NCBI RefSeq assembly: GCF_011751865.2
Contig: NZ_CP061770.1
Coordinates: 1,798,001-1,862,000 of the forward strand
Length of the DNA: 64,000 bases
Reading direction: 5' to 3'
From: Salinibacterium sp. ZJ70
GTDB lineage: Bacteria > Actinomycetota > Actinomycetes > Actinomycetales > Microbacteriaceae
Shown here in pieces: positions 51,583 through 60,600 of the stretch (position 1 is its first letter; each line of letters begins with the position of its first letter). Position numbers and translations under genes: made by a program. The notes beneath the pieces were generated by a model, which was not told where the DNA came from, made no database searches, and was given only the letters and a program-made list of their open reading frames with translations.

Positions 51583-52686
51583 TCAGTCGTGGTCCTGCTT
51601 GCGCCAGCGGATGCCTGCGGCGATGAAGCCGTCGATGTCGCCGTCGAACACGGTGGCAGGGTTACCCGACTCGTGGCCCGTGCGCAGATCCTTGACGAGC
51701 TGCTGGCCGTAGAGGAAGTACGAGCGCATCTGGTCGCCCCAGCTCGCGGTGATCGTACCGGCGAGCTCCTTCTTCTTGGCCGCTTCCTTCTCCTTCTGCA
51801 GCAGCAGGAGTCGGGTCTGCAGAACCCGCATCGCGGCGGCGCGGTTCTGGATCTGCGACTTCTCGTTCTGCATCGAGACGACAAGGCCGGTGGGAAGGTG
51901 GGTGAGGCGCACCGCGGAGTCGGTCGTGTTGACCGACTGGCCGCCGGGGCCCGAGGAGCGAAAGACGTCGACGCGGATGTCGCCTTCGGGGATGTCGACC
52001 TCCTGCGCCTCCTCCATGACGGGGATGACCTCGACCGCGGAGAACGAGGTCTGGCGCTTGTCAGCCGAGCCGAAGGGGCTGATGCGGGCGAGGCGGTGGG
52101 TGCCCGCCTCCACCGAGAGCGTGCCGTAGGCGTAGGGGGCGTCGACCTCGAAGGTGGCCGACTTGATGCCCGCTCCCTCCGCGTAGGAGATGTCCATGAC
52201 CTTCACGGGGTAGCCGTGGCGCTCCGCCCAGCGCAGGTACATGCGCATGAGCATCTCGGCGAAGTCGGTGGCGTCGTCGCCGCCGGCACCCGAGCGGATC
52301 GTGACGACAGCGCCGCGCGCATCGTACTCGCCATCGAGGAGCGTCTGCACCTCGAGGTCGGCGACGGTCTTCTTGAGCGCCTCGAACTCCTGCTCGACCT
52401 CGGTGGCGACATCAGTGTCGTCCATCTCGCGAGCGAGCTCGGCGAGAACCTCGAGATCGTCGATGCGGCGCTCGACGGCAGTGACGCGGCCGAGGTCCGT
52501 CTGGCGGTGGCTGAGTGCGCTCGTGACCTTCTGCGCGCTCTCCGGGTCGTCCCAGAGGTCGGGCGCGCCGGCCTTCTCGGAGAGGTCGGCGATCTCGGCC
52601 TCGAGGCGCTCCACATCCACGACGGCACGGATGTCGTCGAAGGTGCTGCGAAGGGCGGCGAGCTGGGCGGGAAGGTCTTCGAGCAT
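51583..52686 (-). CDS. prfB: Peptide chain release factor 2
   Basis: RF2 of 367 residues, which ends translation at UGA and UAA. The stop-reading tripeptide SPF ([16 protein letters not shown]) and the catalytic GGQ ([15 protein letters not shown]) are present. The frame is continuous from ATG: the +1 frameshift with internal UGA seen in many bacteria is absent, as usual in actinobacteria. TAGGCT lies 9 nt before the ATG. In many actinobacteria prfB lies next to ftsE, and the same holds here apart from the inserted DUF2255 gene. Confidence 0.97.
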   Translation of the reverse strand: MLEDLPAQLAALRSTFDDIRAVVDVERLEAEIADLSEKAGAPDLWDDPESAQKVTSALSHRQTDLGRVTAVERRIDDLEVLAELAREMDDTDVATEVEQEFEALKKTVADLEVQTLLDGEYDARGAVVTIRSGAGGDDATDFAEMLMRMYLRWAERHGYPVKVMDISYAEGAGIKSATFEVDAPYAYGTLSVEAGTHRLARISPFGSADKRQTSFSAVEVIPVMEEAQEVDIPEGDIRVDVFRSSGPGGQSVNTTDSAVRLTHLPTGLVVSMQNEKSQIQNRAAAMRVLQTRLLLLQKEKEAAKKKELAGTITASWGDQMRSYFLYGQQLVKDLRTGHESGNPATVFDGDIDGFIAAGIRWRKQDHD

Positions 52687-52829
52687 GGCGGTTACAGCCT
52701 ACCCAGCCGAGACCTGTGCGGCTCGCTTTTCCCGACAGCAGGCCCCCGGCCGTGGAGAGACAACGACCAAGGACCTGCTGCGTGCGGCGGTGGGCCGGGG
52801 GGTACCTCATCGCCGGTCTGGTGGCCACG

Positions 52830-54464
52830 TCAGGTTGCGCCTCCCGTCGGAGGTCTGGTCGAGCCGGAGCTCCCCTGCGGCGGCGACGGTGGCGGCGAGC
52901 TCGAGAACGGGGGCGACGCAGCCCGCGACGCCTGCCCCGCGGTCGCGGCCTGCCCGGTGCCGTCATCTGCGTCGTCCTCCTCATGGGTGCCGCTCTTGGC
53001 CTTGTCGGCGGCGCTGCGGCGGTCCCAGTTGGGACGTCGCAACGCGTAGAAGAGCAGCGGGGGCGCTCCGAGGAAGACGATGACCAGCCCCACGATCCAC
53101 GGGTACGCCGCTTCGGGGAAGGTGTCGAATCCGGACGGCGGGATGAACGCCAGCACGAAGGCAGCGAGGCAGGCGAGGAACCCGACGCCCGCGACCAGGT
53201 TCATCGCGGGAACACGGTATGTGCGCTTCACGTCGGGCTTCGTCCGCCGCAGCCTGATCGCCGCAGCGAACATCAGCAGGTACATGATCAGATACAGCGC
53301 CGCGGCCATGTCGACGAGGGCCACGAAGGCACCGCTCACATTCGGCAGGACCACGAAGATCGCCGCGAGGATCGTGACGATGGTGCCTTGCAGCATGAGG
53401 ATGCCGGACTGCACGCCCTCCTTGTTGCGCTTCTGCAGCGCCGGGGGCAGCAGACCCGTCTCGGCGGCAGCCAGCAGGCCCTTCGAGGGACCCGCGATCC
53501 ACGTGATGACCGAGGCGAGCGCGCCCGCGGCGATGAGCGCGGACACCACCGCCGTCGCCCAGCCGAGACCCCAGTGATCGAAGTACTCCTGGAACGCCAG
53601 CATGATGCCGTTCGTGAGCCCGAGCTGCTTCTCCGGCACGGCGATCGAGATGGCGAGCGTCGGCAGGATGAAGACGAGCAGGATCAGCACCGCCGCCAGG
53701 AACACCGACTTGGGGTAGCCGCGCCCGGGGTCCTTCATCTGATTGACGTGCACCGCGTTGACCTCCATACCGGCGTACGCCAGCACGTTGGACACGATCA
53801 GCACGATCGATGCGATGCCGGTGAACGGCGGGATGATCGCCGCCGCATCGAGTGGCACTTCGCTCTTCTCGCCCGTTCCCAGCCAGATGAACCCGAAGAT
53901 GATCAGAAGCACCGCGGGGAGCAGCGTTCCGATGATGCCTCCCCACGAGCCGAGCTTCGCGAACAGGTTGCCGCCGCGGAGGGTGATGAGGGTCGAGCCC
54001 CAGTACAGCACCAGGATGATGATCGCGGTGAAGAGCCCGGAGCTCGAGAGAGACGGATCGAGGAACACGAACGCGAGCGCTGCCGCGATGAACGCGATCT
54101 GGGTGGGGTACCAGACGACATTCTGGATCCACTGGAGCCAGACGGCGGTGAACCCCCATCGGTTGCCGAACGCCTCCCGCACCCACACGTACACGCCGCC
54201 TTTCCAGCCCGTCGCGAGCTCAGCGGCGACGAGTGCGGTGGGGATCAGGAAGAAGATCGCCGGGATGATGTAGAGCGTGACGCTTCCCAACCCGTAGACG
54301 GCCATCGCGGGAAGCGAGCGCAGGCTCGCCACCACGACGAGCGTCAGCAGGGCGAGCTGACCGACTCCCAGGAAGTTCGTCACGAGCTTGCGAGACGTGA
54401 GCGGGTGGTTCGACGCGGCCTTCGCCGCGTCGTCCGCTGTCTGCTTCGAAGTGTTGGTGGACAT
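52830..54464 (-). CDS. gadC: Glutamate:GABA antiporter-like APC transporter
   Basis: APC-superfamily transporter of 544 residues with about twelve helices. VAAELATGWKGGVYVWVREAFG and YAGMEVNAVHVNQMKDPGRGYPKSVF match the GadC group of glutamate:4-aminobutyrate exchangers. Paired with gadB it swaps external glutamate for internal GABA and so consumes protons in the cell. The C-terminal 70 residues are cytoplasmic and end in a Ser/Pro-rich tail; E. coli GadC also has a C-terminal plug, but the sequence is unlike. It starts 9 bp after the gadB stop. Confidence 0.88.
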   Translation of the reverse strand: MSTNTSKQTADDAAKAASNHPLTSRKLVTNFLGVGQLALLTLVVVASLRSLPAMAVYGLGSVTLYIIPAIFFLIPTALVAAELATGWKGGVYVWVREAFGNRWGFTAVWLQWIQNVVWYPTQIAFIAAALAFVFLDPSLSSSGLFTAIIILVLYWGSTLITLRGGNLFAKLGSWGGIIGTLLPAVLLIIFGFIWLGTGEKSEVPLDAAAIIPPFTGIASIVLIVSNVLAYAGMEVNAVHVNQMKDPGRGYPKSVFLAAVLILLVFILPTLAISIAVPEKQLGLTNGIMLAFQEYFDHWGLGWATAVVSALIAAGALASVITWIAGPSKGLLAAAETGLLPPALQKRNKEGVQSGILMLQGTIVTILAAIFVVLPNVSGAFVALVDMAAALYLIMYLLMFAAAIRLRRTKPDVKRTYRVPAMNLVAGVGFLACLAAFVLAFIPPSGFDTFPEAAYPWIVGLVIVFLGAPPLLFYALRRPNWDRRSAADKAKSGTHEEDDADDGTGQAATAGQASRAASPPFSSSPPPSPPQGSSGSTRPPTGGAT

Positions 54465-54473
54465 CTCGGCCGC

Positions 54474-55850
54474 CTAGTGGTGGAACGCGGGGTGCTGATC
54501 GGCGACCGGCATCGGGGACTCGAGCGAGTCGAGGTACTCCGTCTCCTTGGCGATGCCCTCGAGCAGTTCGGCGGCGAGATCCATGCTCAGCCCGTTGCGC
54601 ACCACGATGCGCTGCACCGTGAGGTCGGCGAGGTCGTCGGGCATGGGGTACGCCGGCACCAGCCAGCCGTTCATGCGGAGGCGGTCCTGAAGGTGGTAGA
54701 GGTTCCAATTCTTCGTGTGACCCTTCTTGAGCCGCCATGCGAAGACGGGAATGTCGCTACCGTCATTCCACAGCTCGAAGGCGTCGAGCTTCGCGATGCC
54801 GGACGACAGGAACTTCGCCACGTTCTGGGAAGCCTGCTGCACCTGGCGGTATCCGTCGAAGCCGAGTCGGAGGAACATGTAGTACTGCAGGAGCACCTGG
54901 GCACCGGGGCGTGAGAAGTTCAACGCGAACGTCGGCATCGTCCCGCCGAGGTAGCTCACCTCGAAGACGAGCTCCTCAGGGAGCCACTTCCTCTCGCGCC
55001 ACACGACCCAGCCGAGACCCGGATAGACGAGGCCGTACTTGTGTCCGGAGGTGCTGATCGAGTGCACCCGCTCCAACCGGAAATCCCACACCAGATCCGG
55101 CTGCAGGAAGGGTGCGATCATTCCGCCGGACGCACCGTCGACGTGGATCGGAATGTCGAGTCCCGTGGACGCCTGGATCGCGTCGAGCGCCTTAGCGATC
55201 TCAGCGACCGGTTCGTACATGCCCGTGTAGGTGACGCCCATGATCGCGACGACTCCGATGGTGTTCTCGTCGACGTACTTGTCGAGGTTGTCGCCGTCGA
55301 GCGTCTTGTGCTCCTCGCTGATCGGCACGAATCGAGCTTCCACGTCGAAGTAGTTGCAGAACTTCTCCCAGCAGACCTGCACCGCCGAGGACATGATGAG
55401 GTTCGGCCGCGAGGTGTCTTTGCCCGCCGCGCGCCGAGCGAGCTGCCAGTTGCGCTTGAGGGCGAGGCCGCCCAGCATGCACGCTTCGGACGATCCGATG
55501 GTGGAGGTGCCGATCGAGTTCGAGGAGTCGGGCGCGTTCCAGAGGTTCGCGACCATGTGCCAGCAGTTCTCTTCGATGGCCGCCGTCTGGGGGTACTCGT
55601 CCTTGTCGATCATGTTCTTGTCGAAGGACGCCTCATAGACCTGCTTCGCTTCGTCGTCCATCCACGTGCTCACGAAGGTGGCGAGGTTGAGGCGCGAGTT
55701 GCCGTCGAGCATCGTCTCGTCTTCGATGATCTGCTTGGCGGTGCCCGGGAGAGACTCCCCGGCAGGGATCACATGTCGGGCGGCGACGCTTGCCTCTCCC
55801 TGACGTGCGAACAGCGGGGTGAGCCCGCCGTCTCCTTGAGTTGTGCTCAT
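54474..55850 (-). CDS. gadB: Glutamate decarboxylase
   Basis: PLP enzyme of 458 residues that turns glutamate into GABA and CO2 with uptake of a proton. STIGSSEACMLGGLALK and HVDGASGG bind the cofactor, and the PLP lysine is in SISTSGHKYG. NLSRPGAQ-like sequence (LNFSRPGAQVLLQYY) is also conserved. The C-terminus ends in His-His, recalling the C-terminal His that closes the active site of E. coli GadB at neutral pH. GGGAGAAG precedes the ATG at 55850. It forms an operon with gadC for acid resistance. Confidence 0.95.
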   Translation of the reverse strand: MSTTQGDGGLTPLFARQGEASVAARHVIPAGESLPGTAKQIIEDETMLDGNSRLNLATFVSTWMDDEAKQVYEASFDKNMIDKDEYPQTAAIEENCWHMVANLWNAPDSSNSIGTSTIGSSEACMLGGLALKRNWQLARRAAGKDTSRPNLIMSSAVQVCWEKFCNYFDVEARFVPISEEHKTLDGDNLDKYVDENTIGVVAIMGVTYTGMYEPVAEIAKALDAIQASTGLDIPIHVDGASGGMIAPFLQPDLVWDFRLERVHSISTSGHKYGLVYPGLGWVVWRERKWLPEELVFEVSYLGGTMPTFALNFSRPGAQVLLQYYMFLRLGFDGYRQVQQASQNVAKFLSSGIAKLDAFELWNDGSDIPVFAWRLKKGHTKNWNLYHLQDRLRMNGWLVPAYPMPDDLADLTVQRIVVRNGLSMDLAAELLEGIAKETEYLDSLESPMPVADQHPAFHH

Positions 55851-55943
55851 GGACTTCTCCCGTCTTACCTGCTCACGTGGCCGCGAGTGCGACGCACGGG
55901 TGCGATGGCGGGGCGCGTGTCTCCGTCTGTGCACCTGCAGGGG

Positions 55944-55972
55944 ACGATAGGTCGGCGTTTCGGCGCCGAACA
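55944..55972 (-). promoter_or_regulatory. Candidate gadB promoter with a 12-bp palindrome
   Basis: TGTTCG (55967-55972) and TATCGT (55944-55949) are 17 bp apart on the minus strand. The perfect palindrome TTCGGCGCCGAA (55959-55970) overlaps the -35 side, and a small GGGGC-TTTT-GCCCC hairpin lies just beyond it. A transcript starting near 55937 would have about 87 nt of leader before gadB. Confidence 0.4.
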
Positions 55973-56065
55973 GGGGCTTTTGCCCCCGATGGCCGGGAAC
56001 CGCGCACGGGGCCCGCGGGATGCGCGCCGCTTCCTGCGCTTCGCCAGCCTTCTACGCTGAGGTGT

Positions 56066-56962
56066 ATGACCCTCGACGCTCGGACCGTTGCCGCACGACT
56101 CGCTGACCCGCGCAGCCCCGAGCAAGGGGTGGTATCGACGCTGGCGGTCGCCGCTCTCACGCTCGTCGAGCCACGCAACCTCGGCCTCGGGGCACGAATC
56201 GCATACCGGACGGCCACGTCCGCCCTGGCGACATGGACGGTCTGGGCATCTCTCCGCGACGACGCGCTCCCCCTCCCCCCGGCGACCCGCACCGGCCTCG
56301 CACTGGCGACCGCGGGGGTCACGATGGGTCTCGCGGATGCATCGGAGGCGCTCGACGCGCGCCTCATCGACCGCATGCGCCGTGCAGGCGTGCGGCGACC
56401 GCGCGTGGCTCTCGCAGCGGCGTCAGTGGTTCTGGGCGCGGCGTCGTGGTGGCTCTCACGGGGCGCGGCATCCGTCGACCACGCCGCGGTGGATGATGAT
56501 GCGCTGCCTGAGGACGAGCCCGTCGACGTGCCGGAGCACGTGCGGAATCTCGTCGCCGCCCTCCTGCACTCGACGCCCCACTTCGGCGCGACCGAGCTTC
56601 TCGCTCAGCTGGACGAAGCCCGCGCGATCGTTTTCGAAGGTCCGTTCGGCCCCGACGCCTTCTGGCCCGGGATCGGATTCCAGGTGCCCGAATCCGCGCC
56701 GCGCGCGGTGCCCGGCAACGCGAACTTCCCGGTGATCGGGCGCTTTCGCGCACTCGATGACCGCACGTTCGATGTGTACCTGTCTATTCAGGACGGCCGA
56801 CTGTCGACGCTGTCGATCTCGGAGGGGGCCGACTGGTCGACTGCCGACCAGATCGCCTGGCTCGAGGCGGGCCGGGGCGTCGAAGAGCTGTCCGACTGGC
56901 CCGAACTGAGCGAGCTGACGCTTCAGGTCGAGACTAGCTCCGGGTACTCCCCTATCGACTAG
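56066..56962 (+). CDS. Membrane-associated protein of unknown function
   Basis: I do not recognise this 298-residue protein. The first 145 residues contain three or four short hydrophobic, Ala-rich stretches with basic residues between them, consistent with a small membrane domain. An acidic linker (DDDALPEDEPVDVPE) leads to a soluble domain of about 140 residues ending in acidic sequence, with FPVIGRFRALDDRTFDVYLSIQ-type beta strands. TACGCT lies 7 nt before the ATG (leaderless). It is divergent from gadB and convergent with the MFS gene. Confidence 0.7.
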   Translation: MTLDARTVAARLADPRSPEQGVVSTLAVAALTLVEPRNLGLGARIAYRTATSALATWTVWASLRDDALPLPPATRTGLALATAGVTMGLADASEALDARLIDRMRRAGVRRPRVALAAASVVLGAASWWLSRGAASVDHAAVDDDALPEDEPVDVPEHVRNLVAALLHSTPHFGATELLAQLDEARAIVFEGPFGPDAFWPGIGFQVPESAPRAVPGNANFPVIGRFRALDDRTFDVYLSIQDGRLSTLSISEGADWSTADQIAWLEAGRGVEELSDWPELSELTLQVETSSGYSPID

Positions 56963-57062
56963 GCGGGCGGCCTGAGCTCCGAGCTCCCCCGGACGCTCGA
57001 CGTCCACCGGGGTGGGCGGGTCCATCCGGGCTCGATCGTCGCGCCGCGGCGCGGGGCACCCG

Positions 57063-58631
57063 TCAGTGGTCGGCGTCGTGGTGGCTGAGGTCGGCCTGCG
57101 ACGAGACACCGCGCAGCATCCACCCCATGAACACGGCGCCCAGCACGAGCAGGATCGCGCCCACGATGCCGATGAGCACGAGGCCGTCGGTGTAGGCGAC
57201 GCGGGCGAGCTCGGCGAAGGTCGCGCCGAGCTCGCCGCCGAGTTCACGCGAGACGGTGAGGGCCTCGGCGAGCGTCGTGGTCGCGCGGTCGAGCATCGTG
57301 CCACTCACGAGACCGGACGCGGATCCTTCGAGCCCTGTGCGGTAGGCGACGAGCAGCACTGACCCGAGCACGGCCGTGCCGAGCGCGGTGCCGAGCTCGT
57401 AGGCGGTCTCGCTGATGGCGGCCGCCTGCCCCGAGCGCTCGGCGGGCACCGAGCTCATGATGATGTCGTGGGTGAGCGTCGTCGCGATGCCCACGCCGAG
57501 CGCGATGAGGCACAGCGCGAGCGCGATCATGAGCGGATCCGTGGTCGTCGAGAGGCCGATGAGCGCGAAGAACCCGCCCGCCGCGGCGAGCGTGCCGAGC
57601 GAGACGAGCAACGCCGTCGGGAGCTTGCGCACGACCCACGCCGCGAAGAATCCGGATGCAGCTGAGACGACCATCTGCGGCAGCAGCCACAGCGCTGACT
57701 CCACCGGGCTCAGCTCGAGCACGAGCTGCAGATACTGCGTGAGGGCGAAGAGCGATCCGATGAGCGCGAAGATCGAGATGAGGTCCCCGATGACCGCCCC
57801 GGTGAACGCCTTCACGCGGAACAGACGCACGTTGATCATCGGCTGCGGCATCCGCAGCTGGCGCCGCACGAACAGCGTGCCCGCGGCGAAGCTCACGACG
57901 AAGCCGGCGGCGGCGAGCGCAAGGTTCTCGCCCTCCGCGAGCGCCTTGATGGCGTACACGAAGGCGACCATCGTGACGAGCGACTGCACGGAGCTCACGA
58001 GGTCGACGCCCGCGTGGCCCAGGTTGCGGCTCTCGGGGATGAAGAACGGCGCGAGCACGAGCAGCAGCACCATCACCGGGATGTTCATGAGGAACGCGGC
58101 GTGCCAGCTGAAGTGCTCGATGATCCAGCCGCCGACGATGGGGCCTGCGGCGGCACCTGCCGAGGCGCCCGCGCTCCACACAGCGACGGCGAAGCGGCGC
58201 TGGTCGCGGTCGAGGAACATGTTGCGGATGAGCGAGAGCGTCGACGGCATGAGCGTCGCGCCCGCGAGGCCGAGGAGGGCGCGCGCGGCGATGAGCATCT
58301 CGGGGCTCGTGGAGACGGCGCCGAGCACCGATGCGGCCGAGAACGCGACGGCGCCGATGAGCAGGAGCTTGCGCCGGCCGATGCGGTCGCCGACCGACGA
58401 CATCGTGATGAGCAGGCCCGCGAGCATGAACGAGTAGATGTCCATGATCCACAGCTGCTCAGCGCCGCTCGGCGAGAGCTCGGTGGAGATCGCGGGCAGG
58501 GCGAAGACGAGCACCATGCTGTCGACGGCGATGAGGATGAGCGGCAGCACGAGCACGGCGAGACCGACCCAGGTGCGGGGGGTGGCGCGGGGCGCGGGTG
58601 TCGTGGCGGGCGTCTCGATGGGGGCAGTCAT
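57063..58631 (-). CDS. MFS drug-efflux transporter (DHA2, 14 helices)
   Basis: Transporter of 522 residues with about fourteen helices. GDRIGRRKLLLIG is the loop 2-3 motif, and GPIVGGWIIEHFSWHAAFLMNIPV is the helix-5 antiporter motif C region of EmrB/QacA-type pumps. ALDSMVLVFALPAIS-like sequence opens the first helix. It probably exports cationic or hydrophobic compounds. The divergent TetR gene and the symmetric operator between them indicate ligand-induced expression. The ATG at 58631 is the first that starts the family sequence. Confidence 0.9.
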   Translation of the reverse strand: MTAPIETPATTPAPRATPRTWVGLAVLVLPLILIAVDSMVLVFALPAISTELSPSGAEQLWIMDIYSFMLAGLLITMSSVGDRIGRRKLLLIGAVAFSAASVLGAVSTSPEMLIAARALLGLAGATLMPSTLSLIRNMFLDRDQRRFAVAVWSAGASAGAAAGPIVGGWIIEHFSWHAAFLMNIPVMVLLLVLAPFFIPESRNLGHAGVDLVSSVQSLVTMVAFVYAIKALAEGENLALAAAGFVVSFAAGTLFVRRQLRMPQPMINVRLFRVKAFTGAVIGDLISIFALIGSLFALTQYLQLVLELSPVESALWLLPQMVVSAASGFFAAWVVRKLPTALLVSLGTLAAAGGFFALIGLSTTTDPLMIALALCLIALGVGIATTLTHDIIMSSVPAERSGQAAAISETAYELGTALGTAVLGSVLLVAYRTGLEGSASGLVSGTMLDRATTTLAEALTVSRELGGELGATFAELARVAYTDGLVLIGIVGAILLVLGAVFMGWMLRGVSSQADLSHHDADH

Positions 58632-58656
58632 GCGTGGGTCCTGGCGGTGAGTGGTT

Positions 58657-58693
58657 ACTGTACGGTTGCGTAAACTATACGAGATCGTACAGT
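58657..58693. promoter_or_regulatory. Symmetric TetR operator and divergent promoters
   Basis: ACTGTACG (58657-58664) and CGTACAGT (58686-58693) form a long inverted repeat. Between and overlapping them are two copies of the palindrome TACG-N4-CGTA (58661-58672 and 58678-58689), centres 17 bp apart. Read outward on each strand, each arm gives a -10 box TACAGT, so both promoters lie within the operator. Confidence 0.75.
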
Positions 58694-58724
58694 ATTGGGT
58701 GATCGTCGAATCTGAGGAGCTGCC

Positions 58725-59276
58725 GTGAGCCGACCCAGCAACCGCCCCGCCATCATGGACGCGGCCCTGCGCGTGGCCGAGCGCGCGGGCGTCGGGGGCA
58801 TCACGATCGAAGCGGTCGCTGCGGAAGCTGGCCTCACCAAGGGCGGCGTGATCTACCACTTCCCCACGCGCGCGGCGCTGCTCGCCGGCATCCACCGCGA
58901 GCTCGCCGACCGCTGGGAGCAGCAGATGCGCGAGCTCCTGGGCGGCGACCCCGAAGACGCGTCGCAGCGGGACCGGCTCGCCGCCTACATCCGCGCCTCC
59001 GCCGCCACCGCGACGCCCGGCGAGTACCTCTTCGTCTCGGATGCCGAGACCACCCGCAACAACGTCGCCCCCTGGGATGAGGTGAGCCGCCGCTGGATCG
59101 CCGACCCGCCTGCCGCGCGCACCGACGGCTCCTACGACCCCGAGGAGCTCCGCCTCTTCACGGCCCAGCTCGCGGCCGACGGCCTGTGGTCGCACGAATT
59201 CGTGAACGGCCAGCGCATGGCGCCCGAGCTGCGCGCCGCGGCCGCCGAGGCGATCATCCGCTCGCTCGACGACTGA
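58725..59276 (+). CDS. TetR-family regulator of the MFS efflux gene
   Basis: TetR protein of 183 residues. The HTH is ITIEAVAAEAGLTKGGVIYHFPTRAALLAGI, followed by a TetR_C-type ligand domain (YLFVSDAETTRNNVAPWDEVSRRW). It most likely represses itself and the divergent MFS pump by binding the TACG-N4-CGTA repeats and is released by a pump substrate. The GTG at 58725 has GAGGAG upstream. It converges on the Tad operon with 17 bp between stops. Confidence 0.92.
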   Translation: MSRPSNRPAIMDAALRVAERAGVGGITIEAVAAEAGLTKGGVIYHFPTRAALLAGIHRELADRWEQQMRELLGGDPEDASQRDRLAAYIRASAATATPGEYLFVSDAETTRNNVAPWDEVSRRWIADPPAARTDGSYDPEELRLFTAQLAADGLWSHEFVNGQRMAPELRAAAAEAIIRSLDD

Positions 59277-59293
59277 ACGCGCGCCGCTCGACC

Positions 59294-59746
59294 TCAGCCG
59301 AAGACCGAGCGCGCGGTCGCGGTCGCGTCGATGCGGATGCCGTCGGGCACGAAGATGGTGACGACCGGCGGATGCCACGTCGCCGAGAGCGTCACCGTCG
59401 CGCTGCGCCCGTCGGGGCTGGAGGCGTCGTCGATCGCGAGCCCGTCGAAGCCGGTGATCGGCGCCGCCGCGAGGTACTCGGACACAGCGGATTCGACGTC
59501 CGTGTCGTCGAGCAGGGGGCGCGGGGAGCCCGATGCGAGCGACACCGCGGACAGCTCGAACGCCTCCGCGCCGACGAGCGCCGCCCCATCCGCGAGCGTG
59601 AAGAGCCGCTTCTTCTCCAGGTAGAGCGATGTGGCCGCCGTCACGATGAGCACCGTCGCGAGGGCGAGGAACGCGTAGAAAGCTACGAGGGGCAGGGTCG
59701 ATCCGTCGTCGTCGCGCAGTCTGCGCGCGATCCCCGCGCGGCTCAT
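59294..59746 (-). CDS. Tad-system membrane protein, TadG-like
   Basis: Protein of 150 residues: a short cytoplasmic start (RRLRDDDG), one membrane helix (LPLVAFYAFLALATVLIVTAA) and a small extracellular domain that resembles the N-terminal part of Tad proteins (ADGAALVGAEAFEL). It is the last gene of the pilus operon and probably a minor pseudopilin or an assembly factor. The residue five after the DDDG glycine is Leu, not the Glu of true pilins. The ATG at 59746 overlaps the previous stop. Confidence 0.75.
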   Translation of the reverse strand: MSRAGIARRLRDDDGSTLPLVAFYAFLALATVLIVTAATSLYLEKKRLFTLADGAALVGAEAFELSAVSLASGSPRPLLDDTDVESAVSEYLAAAPITGFDGLAIDDASSPDGRSATVTLSATWHPPVVTIFVPDGIRIDATATARSVFG

Positions 59747-60195
59747 CCGTCTGCCCGGAAGCGCGACACCTGCTCGGTGGCGGCCGCGTCGATCGTGACC
59801 CCAACAGGCACCTCGAGGTCGAGGATCGGCGGGGCGATCGGGAGGGGCACGACGGTGCTGATCTCGACGGTCACGAAGCCGCGGCGCTGCAGGCAGTCGC
59901 CGGGGTTCGGGGTGCACGAGATCCGCACCTGGGCGGTGTCGGCGTCGATCCCATAATCCGCGAGGGTCACGCGGACGGCGCGGTCGAGCGCCGCATCGGC
60001 TGCGTCGAGATTCGGCGCCTGCACGAAGACACGACTGCCGTGCCGCGCCGCCCCCTCGACGGCGAGCGACGCCGCCTGCACCGATGACACCGTGAGGATC
60101 AGGTACACGAGCGGCACCAGCAGCAGCACACCAACTCCGAGGAACTCGAGGGACGCCGAGCCTCCGTCGTCACTCCAGCGTCTCGCGCGCCGCAT
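59743..60195 (-). CDS. TadE-like minor pseudopilin
   Basis: Protein of 150 residues. The N-terminus SDDGGSASLEFLGVGVLLLVPLVYLIL is a TadE prepilin start: a glycine, then Glu five residues on (SASLEF) and a hydrophobic helix. The extracellular part has two cysteines (ISCTPNPGDCLQ) that could form a disulfide. It should be cut by the TadV peptidase and help the Flp pilus assemble. It overlaps its upstream neighbour by 26 bp and the TadG-like gene by 4 bp. Confidence 0.82.
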   Translation of the reverse strand: MRRARRWSDDGGSASLEFLGVGVLLLVPLVYLILTVSSVQAASLAVEGAARHGSRVFVQAPNLDAADAALDRAVRVTLADYGIDADTAQVRISCTPNPGDCLQRRGFVTVEISTVVPLPIAPPILDLEVPVGVTIDAAATEQVSRFRADG

Positions 60196-60598
60196 GGCCC
60201 GTCACCTCCAGGCCCCTGTCGATGCCGAGGAACCCGGCCAGCGGCAGCGTCGTGCGCACCGTGACGGTGACTGCGGGAACCCCCATCCACTCGCCCTCGC
60301 CGACACGGATGTCGCTGGCGTAGTCGGCTCCGAGCGCGGTCGTGATGAGCTCGGCGGTGCGCGGGGCGGCATCCGCGGGCTCGTTATCGGCGAGCGCCCC
60401 GAAGCGCGCGCCCTCGGCGGCGGCATCGAGCACGGTGTTGCGGATGTGCAGGGCGAGAGCGAGCTGCAGCACCGCGAGAGTGAGGAAGGTCAGCAGCACC
60501 CCGACGAGCACGAACTCCACGGGCGCCGAGCCCGTGTCGTCGGCGAGGCGGTCGCGCACGCGGCGCGACGACGCTCGCTCGTCGGCGGGAACTCCCAC
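60170..60598 (-). CDS. TadE-family minor pseudopilin
   Basis: Protein of 142 residues. LADDTGSAPVEFVLVGVLLTFLTLAVLQLALALHI has the prepilin glycine followed by Glu at position +5 (SAPVEF), then the membrane helix and AARFGA-type sequence (DAAAEGARFGALAD) found across TadE proteins. A second extracellular region follows. It begins 2 bp after the small pilin gene stop on the minus strand, and its stop lies inside the next gene. Confidence 0.83.
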   Translation of the reverse strand: MGVPADERASSRRVRDRLADDTGSAPVEFVLVGVLLTFLTLAVLQLALALHIRNTVLDAAAEGARFGALADNEPADAAPRTAELITTALGADYASDIRVGEGEWMGVPAVTVTVRTTLPLAGFLGIDRGLEVTGHAARETLE

Positions 60599-60600
60599 CG

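Noticed and set aside
51583..52686. Programmed +1 frameshift in prfB
   Set aside because: The reading frame is continuous from the ATG and has no internal UGA near codon 25, as expected for actinobacterial RF2.
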